DNA from: an uncultured Bacteroidia bacterium
GTDB lineage: Bacteria; Bacteroidota; Bacteroidia; Bacteroidales; CAJPTX01
Assembly: GCA_947252645.1 (NCBI GenBank)
Contig: CAMXWF010000018.1
Location: 1 to 61,992 of the forward strand
Direction of reading: 5' to 3'
DNA length: 61,992 nucleotides
Shown: positions 55,821 to 61,992 of the stretch, in pieces
Layout of the letters: every line of letters begins with the position of its first letter
How positions within the stretch are numbered: position 1 is the stretch's first letter
Program-made: the position numbers and the translations under genes
The notes under the pieces: generated by a model
Seen by the model: the letters and a program-made list of their open reading frames with translations, nothing else
What the model was told of the DNA's origin: nothing
Database searches by the model: none

Positions 55821-56400
55821 TTACCCGATAATACCGAGTTCCCATGCGTATAGCCCGTTTACCACGTAGTTGTATGCCCTACGCGGTATGCCCTCTATCC
55901 GCATCCGGCTGTTGGAGGTAATTACGTCTTTCTTCGCCTTATCCTCGAATCGGATTCGCTCCGCAGAGTAGAAGTCGTAGTCGCTCTCATCGCCTCGCAG
56001 CGGTCGCACCCCCACCACCCTTACCCCCTCCGGGGGCGGGCGGACCTCATAGTGCAGGTGCAGATCCGCCACGACTCGGCCTGCTCTGCAGAACGCCCAG
56101 AACGCCCTTGCGTCCTCCACCCACGGGATTCGCAGCAGCGACTTCCGCAGGTCGTTTGTGAGCTTCGCCCGCCAGTCACGTGCGTGCAGCACCCCGTGCA
56201 CCTAGTAGAACACCTCCTCCTTGGTGATCGCCGCGCCCTCCAGGGCCCGTCGAGAGCCACCACGTTCCCATCCCCGTCGTGTACCATAGCGCCCACGCCA
56301 TCGGTTCTATGGCCATGCCATTGCGCGCTACGCACAATGGCGTGTCGAACGCATGCGCCCTCAAAAGCTCCACCGACTCCATATTCACATATACCCGTAT
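55821..56400 (-). pseudogene. Decayed type ISP restriction-modification enzyme (C-terminal domain)
   Basis: The open 126-codon part (55821-56201) reads KLTNDLRKSLLRIPWVEDARAF, then FCRAGRVVADLHLHYE and, near the end, GIPRRAYNYVVNG, the C-terminal specificity-side domain of type ISP enzymes. Upstream in frame, ITKEEVFY is followed by a TAG and then VHGVLHARDWRAKL, so a stop interrupts the conserved phrase. Further upstream, pieces in other frames look related (DTPLCVARNG near 56340; MVHDGDGNVVALD near 56270), so at least two frameshifts have occurred. The methylase and helicase parts are gone. This is a dead remnant, not a working enzyme. Confidence 0.75.
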
Positions 56401-56623
56401 GGCTGCAGACCTTTCCGCACCTCCAGCTGCTTATTCTGCGGGCAAAGGTACCCCCAAGGTTAGGTCTCCGTGACGGACATATTGACTTTCGGCAACGCTA
56501 CTTTTGCACTCTCTTTACCTCCAAAAACGCCCACACTGCTCCATTCTCTAGTACTGCCCACCTGCCCTTCACTCTCGGCGAGCTTGTATCATTTCAGAGA
56601 AAAGAATATTCCAGAAAAAGGAA

Positions 56624-56631
56624 TATATTTG
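56624..56631 (+). promoter_or_regulatory. Candidate -7 element (TATATTTG) for the BspA-like gene or a leader RNA
   Basis: TATATTTG matches TAnnTTTG. A transcript from here would meet the hairpin at 56812-56847 after about 180 nt and reach the ATG after about 300 nt. Confidence 0.4.
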
Positions 56632-56811
56632 CCTTCAGCATTTCACCCTGAATTGCAGCGTTACCCACCAACGCTACGGAATCCCAAGCTAGGCCGAGGG
56701 CAATCCATCTCCAGCTATGAAGCCATCTTCCCAGAGAGTGAAACTGCACGTGGACTTCGCCCCTCCCCGAGGAACGCACCACCCCCTGGGGGAACGTTGC
56801 GCCCCCCTAGT

Positions 56812-56852
56812 GCCCCTCATGCTGCGTATTTCTACGGCACGAGGGGCTTTTT
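56812..56852 (+). terminator. Intrinsic terminator in the BspA leader
   Basis: GCCCCTCATGC (56812-56822) pairs with GCACGAGGGGC (56837-56847), 10 of 11 bp, with a 14-nt loop and TTTTT directly after. It lies on the plus strand 86 nt upstream of the BspA ATG. The only gene trace upstream is the minus-strand pseudogene, so it can only stop a leader transcript or a small RNA. The 5' arm heptamer GCCCCTC also occurs at 56759-56765 and could compete for the 3' arm. Confidence 0.65.
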
Positions 56853-56937
56853 GTCTCCCCACCCCTCCCAAGCCTTCAGGACGGGCTACGGGCGCGTTGT
56901 CTGCCCGCAGCGCCTGCGCTCTATGTAGAAACAACTA

Positions 56938-59900
56938 ATGCCTATGCGTATGAAACTGCTCTCCTTTATTCGTGTACTGGCCCTTGCGGTCCAGCTCCTG
57001 CTCCTGGCCAGCTCCCCGCTCCTGGCCCAAAGCCTCACCGTCTCGGTGACTTCCACGACCAATACCCAGGAGACAGCCACAAACCAGGCCGATCTTGAGC
57101 AGGCCCTCCAAGCCGCTGGTATTGCCCTCAAGGACATTGCGGGGATCGAGATCACCGCTGGCCACGTCCAGGTCTCCGATTGGAATTACTTCAGGGCGAG
57201 CAGGGATGCGATGTCCAACCTGAAGAGTTTCACCGTCAGCGATGGGGCTTCTGAGGTGGACGCAATCCAACCAAGCACCTTCGCTGGTCTCAAGGCTTTA
57301 ACCAGCGTCTCCATCGCCAAGGTTGCTGAAGTGGGCAGCACCGCCTTCTCCCGCTGCTCCGCCCTGCAGAGGGTCTCGCTCCCCGCGGCCACGGGCATCG
57401 GAGAAAGAGCCTTCTCCAGCTGCACATCCCTGCAGACGGTCGAGTTCCCCGCAGCCAAGGGTATTGGGGAAAGTGCCTTCTTAACCTGCACATCCCTGCA
57501 GACGGTCGAGTTCCCCGCAGCCACGCAAATCGGAGAACAAGCCTTCTACAGCTGCCCCGCCCTGCAGACGGTCACCCTCCCTGCAGCCACGAGCATTGGG
57601 CAAATGGCCTTCTTTAGCTGCGCTGCCTTGCAGACGGTCTCGCTCCCTGCGGCCACGAGCATCGGATGGTTTGCCTTCTCTGGGTGCATTGCCCTACAAA
57701 AGGCCACCCTCCCGGCGGCCACCAGCATCGTAAGTAGTGCCTTTTCTGACTGCCGCGCGCTGGTCACCCTCGCCCTCGGCGCCACCCCGCCAACCGTTGG
57801 AGACGATGCCTTCGCCGGCTGCCCTCCCGCCCGGGTACTCACCTTCGTGGATGCTGCGGTGAACAAGCTCACCGGCACAGCCCTCGACAACGCCCGAAAA
57901 GCCTATAGAGACGCAGACGACGGCAGCAAGGGGGACGACTTCTGGTACGGCTGGGCCATCGTGGACAACCCCACCCTCTCCGACCTCACCGTCACGGTGA
58001 CTTCCACGGCCAATGTCCAGCAGAGAGTCACTGACCAGGCCAATCTCCAAATAGCTATAGGAAACACCGGCTTTGCCCCCAAGGACATCGCCACCATTGA
58101 GATCGCTGCAGGTCGCATCCAGATCCTCGATTGGAATTACTTAGGCTACCTCCAAGAAGAGCTCTCCAATCTGAAGAGCTTCACCATCACCGAGGGCGTT
58201 TCTACCGTGGCCCCAATCCCACCAAACACCTTTGCAGACCTCAAGGCCCTAACCAACGTCTCCATCGCTAGGATCGCCAAGGTGGGCAGTTTCATTTTCT
58301 CTGGTTGCGCTACCCTACAGACGGTTACGCTCCCCGCGGCCACGGGTATCGGGGAAAGTGCCTTCTCTGGCTGCAAATCCTTGCAAACGGTCTCGCTCCC
58401 CGCAGCCACGAGTATCGGGGAAAGTGCCTTCTCCAACTGCGCTGCCCTACAGACGGTATCGCTCCCCGTGGCCGAGAGCATCGGGAAAAGTGCTTTCTCT
58501 GGCTGCGCTGCCTTGCAGACGGTCACGTACCCCAAGGCCACGAGCATCGGACAACAGGCCTTCTATCGCTGCAAAGCTCTGCAAACGGTCTCGCTTCCCG
58601 CGGCCACCAGCATCGGGAGCAATGCCTTTACTGGCTGCTCTACGCTGAAGACAGTCTCACTCCCCGCCGCCACGGGCATCGGAGAAAAGCTTTTCTCAAG
58701 CTGCAAAAGCCTACAGACGGTTACGCTCCCCACGGCAGCAAGCATAGGTAACTCCGCCTTCTCCTACTGCTCTGCCCTGCAGGAGATAGAGCTCCCATCG
58801 GCCACGAGTATCGGGGAAAGGGCCTTCTCTGGTTGCACTGCCCTGCAAACGGTCAACCTCCCAGTGGTCACTAACATTGGAAACTCCGCCTTCTCCAACT
58901 GCACTACCCTGCAGAAGGTATCGCTCCCCGTGGCCGGTAGCATTGGGAAAAGTGCCTTCTCTTACTGCACCACCCTACAGACGGTCACGCTCCCTGCAGC
59001 CACGAGCATAGGAGAAGATGCCTTCATCGGCTGCCGTCCGCTGGTCGCCCTCGCCCTCGGCGCCACCCCGCCAACCGTTGGAGACAAAGCTTTTTATGGT
59101 TGTTCCCCCACCCGAGTGCTCACCTTCGTGGATGCCGCGGGGAACAAGCTCACCGGCACAGCCCTCGACAACGCACAGAAAGCCTATAGAGATGCAGACG
59201 ATGGCAGCAAGGGGGACGACTTCTGGTACGGCTGGGCCATCGTCCCGCTAGCATCAGGTGAACTCACCGTCACGGTGACCTCCACGGCCAATGTCCAGCA
59301 GAAAGCCACCGACCAGGCCTATCTCCAGATAGCTATAGAAAGCACCGGCATTGCCCTCAAGGACATCGCCACCATTGAGATCACTGCAGGTCGCATCCAG
59401 ACCCTCGATTGGAACTACCTAGGCTATCAATCTGAAAAGCTCTCCAATCTGAAGAGCTTCACCATCACCGAGGGCGTTTCTACCGTGGCCTCAACCCTAC
59501 CAAACACCTTATCTAGGCTCAAGACTCTAGCCAACGTCTCCATCGCCAAGGTTGCTGAAGTGGGCAACCTCACCTTCTCCCGTTGCGCTGCCCTCCAGAC
59601 GGTCTCGCTTCCTGCAGCCACGAGCATCGGGGAAAGTGCCTTCTCCCGCTGCACTGCCCTGCAGGAGATAGAGCTCCCTGCGGCCACCCTCATCGGGGGC
59701 AATGCCTTTTCTGACTGCTCTAATCTGATGACAGTTTCCCTCCCCGCGGCCACGGGCATCGGGGAAAGTGCCTTCTCCAACTGCGCCGCCCTACAGACTG
59801 TTACGCTCCCCGTGGCCGCAAGCATAGGGTACTCCGCCTTCTCCGACTGCTCTGCCCTGCAGGAGATAGAGCTTCCCGCGGCTACGAGCATTGGAAAGTC

Positions 59901-61992
59901 GGTTTTCTCCAAGTGTACTACCCTGCAGAAGGTTGCGTTCCCCGCGGCCACGAGTATCGGGGAAAGTGCTTTCTCTGTCTGCAAAGCCCTACAGACTGTT
60001 ACGCTCCCCGTGGCCGCAGACATAGGGAAAAATGCTTTCGCAGGCTGCGATGCCTTGCAGACAGTATCGCTCCCCGCGGCCACGAGTATCGGGGAAAATG
60101 CTTTCGCTGTCTGCAAAACCCTGCAGTCCGTTGAGCTGCCAGCGGCCACACACATCGAGAAAAGTGCTTTTGTCGCCTGTTCTCACCTGAAGTCCATCGC
60201 CCTTCCTGCGGCCACGAGCATCGGAGAAATGGCCTTCTTAAACTGCAGTGCGCTGGCCACCCTCGCCCTCGGTGCCACCCCCCCAACCGTTGGAGACAAA
60301 GCTTTTTATGGTTGCTCCCTCACCCGAGCACTCACCTTCGTGGATGCCGCGGGTAACAAGCTCACTGGCGCTGACCTCGACAACGCCAGAAAGGTCTATA
60401 GAGACGCAGACGATGGCAGCAAGGGGGACGACTTCTGGTATGGCTGGGCCATCGTGGACAACCCCACCCCCTCTGGCCTCACCGTCACGGTGACTTCCAC
60501 GGCCAATGTCCAGCAGAGTGCCACCGACAAGGCCAATCTCCAAATAGCTATAGAAAGCACCGGCATTGCCCCCAAGGACATCGCCACCATTGAGATCACT
60601 GCAGGTCGCGTCCAGCCCCCCGATTGGAATTACCTAGGCTCTGAAAATCTCTACAACCTGAAGAGCTTCACCATCACCGAGGGCGTTTCTACCGTGGTCC
60701 CACTCCCACCAAACACCTTTGCAGACCCCATGGCCCTAACCAATGTCTCCATCGCCAAGGCCACGAGTATTGGGGAAAGTGCTTTCTCTGGCTGCGCTGC
60801 CCTGCAGACGGTCTCGCTCCCTGCGGCCACGAACCTCGGGAAAAGTGCTTTCCGTAACTGTGAATCCTTGCAAACGGTTACGTTCCCCGCAGCCGCAAGC
60901 ATTGGTGACGGTGCCTTCTCCGGCTGCACTGCCCTGCAGGAGGTAGAGCTCCCCGTGGCCGCGAGCATAGGGAAAGATGCTTTCCGTAACTGCGAATCCT
61001 TGCAAACGGTTACGTTCCCCGCAGCCACGAGCATCGGGGAAAGTGCTTTCTCTGGCTGCAAAGCCCTGCAGTCCGTTGAGCTGCCAGTGGCCACGGACCT
61101 TGAACAATTCGCTTTCTCTGCTTGCCTTGCCCTGCGGAAGGTTGCGCTCCCCATGGCCAAAAGTATCGGGGGAAGTGTTTTCAATGCCTGCAAAGCCCTA
61201 CAGACGATTGCGCTCCCCGCGGCCACCAGCATCGGGGAAAGTGCTTTCTCTAGCTGCAAAGCCCTGCAGTCCGTTGAGCTGCCAGTGGCCACGAACATCG
61301 GAGAACAAGCCTTCTATCGCTGCACTGCCCTGCGGACAGTGGAACTCCCTGCGGCTACGAGCATCGGGAAGTGGGCTTTCTGCGAGTGTACTACCCTGCA
61401 GACGGTGGCGCTTCCTGCGGCCACGAGCATCGGGGAAAGCGTCTTCTCCCGCTGCACTGCCCTGCAGTCCGCTGAGCTGCCAGCGGCCACACACATCGAG
61501 AAATCCGCTTTTAACAGCTGTTCTCTTCTGGAGTCCATCGCCCTTCCAGTGGCCACGAACATCGGAGAACTAGCCTTCTATCGCTGCGCTGCCCTGCGGA
61601 CAGTAGAACTCCCTGAGGCTACGAGCATCGGGAAGTGGGCTTTCTGCGAGTGTACTACCCTGCAGAAGGTGGCGCTTCCTGCGGCCACGAGCATCGGAGA
61701 AATGGCCTTCTTAGACTGCAGTGCGCTGGCCACCCTCGCCCTCGGTGCCACCCCGCCAACCGTTGGAGAGAACGCTTTTTATGGTTGCTCCCGCACCCGA
61801 GCACTCACCTTCGTGGATGCCGCGGGCAACGAGCTCACCGGCGCAGCCCTTGACAACGCAAGAAAAGCCTATAGGGACGCAGACGACGGCAACAAGGGGG
61901 ACGACTTCTGGTACGGCTGGGCCATTAATCCAACGTTCCCGGTGCGCTACACGGTCACCTTCATTGCCTACGATGGGGCCGCGCCCGCCACG
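56938..61992 (+). CDS. BspA-like leucine-rich-repeat surface protein (3' end beyond window)
   Basis: The plus frame is open from the ATG at 56938 to the last base (at least 1685 residues). ATGs at 56944 and 56950 are alternatives. A signal peptide ends about SSPLLAQ. The protein is built of four modules (about 57031-57975, 57985-59250, 59262-60465, 60476-61930). Each starts with LTVTVTSTANVQQ-like sequence, continues with a run of 22-residue BspA/LRR_5 repeats (CTALQTVSLPAATSIGESAF type) and closes with a conserved LALGATPPTVGD...YRDADDG...FWYGWAI cassette. The repeats number about 40 in total. At 61936 an InlB-type B repeat begins (VRYTVTFIAYDG). BspA proteins bind host matrix or other bacteria; that role is inferred. 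A T9SS tail may follow beyond the window. Confidence 0.88.
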   Translation, partial: MPMRMKLLSFIRVLALAVQLLLLASSPLLAQSLTVSVTSTTNTQETATNQADLEQALQAAGIALKDIAGIEITAGHVQVSDWNYFRASRDAMSNLKSFTVSDGASEVDAIQPSTFAGLKALTSVSIAKVAEVGSTAFSRCSALQRVSLPAATGIGERAFSSCTSLQTVEFPAAKGIGESAFLTCTSLQTVEFPAATQIGEQAFYSCPALQTVTLPAATSIGQMAFFSCAALQTVSLPAATSIGWFAFSGCIALQKATLPAATSIVSSAFSDCRALVTLALGATPPTVGDDAFAGCPPARVLTFVDAAVNKLTGTALDNARKAYRDADDGSKGDDFWYGWAIVDNPTLSDLTVTVTSTANVQQRVTDQANLQIAIGNTGFAPKDIATIEIAAGRIQILDWNYLGYLQEELSNLKSFTITEGVSTVAPIPPNTFADLKALTNVSIARIAKVGSFIFSGCATLQTVTLPAATGIGESAFSGCKSLQTVSLPAATSIGESAFSNCAALQTVSLPVAESIGKSAFSGCAALQTVTYPKATSIGQQAFYRCKALQTVSLPAATSIGSNAFTGCSTLKTVSLPAATGIGEKLFSSCKSLQTVTLPTAASIGNSAFSYCSALQEIELPSATSIGERAFSGCTALQTVNLPVVTNIGNSAFSNCTTLQKVSLPVAGSIGKSAFSYCTTLQTVTLPAATSIGEDAFIGCRPLVALALGATPPTVGDKAFYGCSPTRVLTFVDAAGNKLTGTALDNAQKAYRDADDGSKGDDFWYGWAIVPLASGELTVTVTSTANVQQKATDQAYLQIAIESTGIALKDIATIEITAGRIQTLDWNYLGYQSEKLSNLKSFTITEGVSTVASTLPNTLSRLKTLANVSIAKVAEVGNLTFSRCAALQTVSLPAATSIGESAFSRCTALQEIELPAATLIGGNAFSDCSNLMTVSLPAATGIGESAFSNCAALQTVTLPVAASIGYSAFSDCSALQEIELPAATSIGKSVFSKCTTLQKVAFPAATSIGESAFSVCKALQTVTLPVAADIGKNAFAGCDALQTVSLPAATSIGENAFAVCKTLQSVELPAATHIEKSAFVACSHLKSIALPAATSIGEMAFLNCSALATLALGATPPTVGDKAFYGCSLTRALTFVDAAGNKLTGADLDNARKVYRDADDGSKGDDFWYGWAIVDNPTPSGLTVTVTSTANVQQSATDKANLQIAIESTGIAPKDIATIEITAGRVQPPDWNYLGSENLYNLKSFTITEGVSTVVPLPPNTFADPMALTNVSIAKATSIGESAFSGCAALQTVSLPAATNLGKSAFRNCESLQTVTFPAAASIGDGAFSGCTALQEVELPVAASIGKDAFRNCESLQTVTFPAATSIGESAFSGCKALQSVELPVATDLEQFAFSACLALRKVALPMAKSIGGSVFNACKALQTIALPAATSIGESAFSSCKALQSVELPVATNIGEQAFYRCTALRTVELPAATSIGKWAFCECTTLQTVALPAATSIGESVFSRCTALQSAELPAATHIEKSAFNSCSLLESIALPVATNIGELAFYRCAALRTVELPEATSIGKWAFCECTTLQKVALPAATSIGEMAFLDCSALATLALGATPPTVGENAFYGCSRTRALTFVDAAGNELTGAALDNARKAYRDADDGNKGDDFWYGWAINPTFPVRYTVTFIAYDGAAPAT
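57331..61720 (+). repeat. About 40 BspA-type 66-bp leucine-rich repeats in four blocks
   Basis: The coding DNA repeats every 66 bp (22 residues: C-x-x-L-Q-x-V-x-L-P-x-A-x-x-I-G-x-x-A-F). Blocks lie at about 57331-57745, 58285-59035, 59560-60245 and 60760-61720 and lengthen from about 6 to about 15 repeats. Many repeats are near-identical in DNA, which favours slippage and recombination. Confidence 0.85.

Larger units (their letters stand above)
56401..56937. other. Leader region of the BspA-like gene
   Basis: 537 bp. It contains a TATATTTG element (56624-56631), GC-rich repeats that can form competing hairpins (56759-56807) and a terminator-like hairpin with a T-run (56812-56852), all before the ATG at 56938. 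A 152-codon ORF at 56470-56928 lacks family resemblance and is not called. Confidence 0.5.

Noticed and set aside
56470..56928. 152-codon plus-strand ORF before the BspA gene
   Set aside because: No family match; it runs through the terminator hairpin and GC-rich leader repeats.
57331..61720. Regular 66-bp repeats resembling a CRISPR-like array
   Set aside because: The repeats are contiguous, in frame and encode leucine-rich repeats; there are no spacers and no cas genes.

Overview
The window looks like a Bacteroidota chromosome segment, most likely Bacteroidales and Porphyromonas-like, with high GC for that group. The evidence is a type IX secretion (T9SS) C-terminal sorting domain, TAnnTTTG promoter elements, BspA-type leucine-rich-repeat and InlB B-repeat surface proteins, a bacteroidal HU-SPOR protein, and an nrfHA-ccs nitrite-ammonification cluster. 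The genus is an inference. Both ends lie inside giant repetitive genes that run off the window, the usual place for an assembly to break, so the window may be a whole contig.

Layout. (1) 1-7002 (minus): 5' part of a giant secreted repeat protein of at least 2334 residues, then an orphan T9SS sorting domain (7609-7860) with a strong hairpin behind it. (2) 7978-12469 (minus): ClC transporter, F1 ATP synthase beta and epsilon, and a secreted hydrolase-like protein; the rest of the ATP synthase is not here. (3) 12594-18326 (minus): compact phosphate operon pstC-pstA-pstB-phoU-phoB-phoR with a Pho-box-like direct repeat upstream of pstC and no pstS. (4) 18865-23781: trkA, ribF, an HU-SPOR envelope protein and ruvB. 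The 378-bp gap before ruvB carries three DnaA-box matches and an AT-rich block and is a candidate replication origin. (5) 23778-33707 (minus): uvrC, mnmG, ybeY, an RsbW-like ATPase, an EnvC-like murein hydrolase activator, a TPR lipoprotein, dut and a flippase; two parS-like palindromes lie between mnmG and uvrC. (6) 34187-42055 (plus): cation/calcium antiporter, fumC, S41 protease and a large nuclease-helicase. (7) 42783-50746: pheS, a cyclophilin lipoprotein, an Eco47II-type restriction-modification pair, a YugP-like protease and an AGCS symporter. (8) 50857-55155 (minus): nrfH-nrfA-ccsB-ccsA, with ccsA frameshifted. (9) 55821-56400: decayed type ISP restriction enzyme. (10) 56938-61992 (plus): BspA-like protein with a terminator-like hairpin in its leader.

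How the genes work together. NrfH passes quinol electrons to the pentaheme nitrite reductase NrfA, and CcsB/CcsA attach the c-type hemes, so the ccsA frameshift matters if it is real. Phosphate sensing (PhoR/PhoB/PhoU) and uptake (PstCAB) share one transcription unit. The origin candidate and parS sites lie about 3 kb apart, as expected for an origin-proximal segregation region. No tRNA, rRNA, CRISPR array or intact insertion sequence was seen. No clearly new multi-gene system was found; the best leads are the origin/parS neighbourhood, the BspA leader hairpins, the ccsA frameshift and the mosaic surface-protein repeats.
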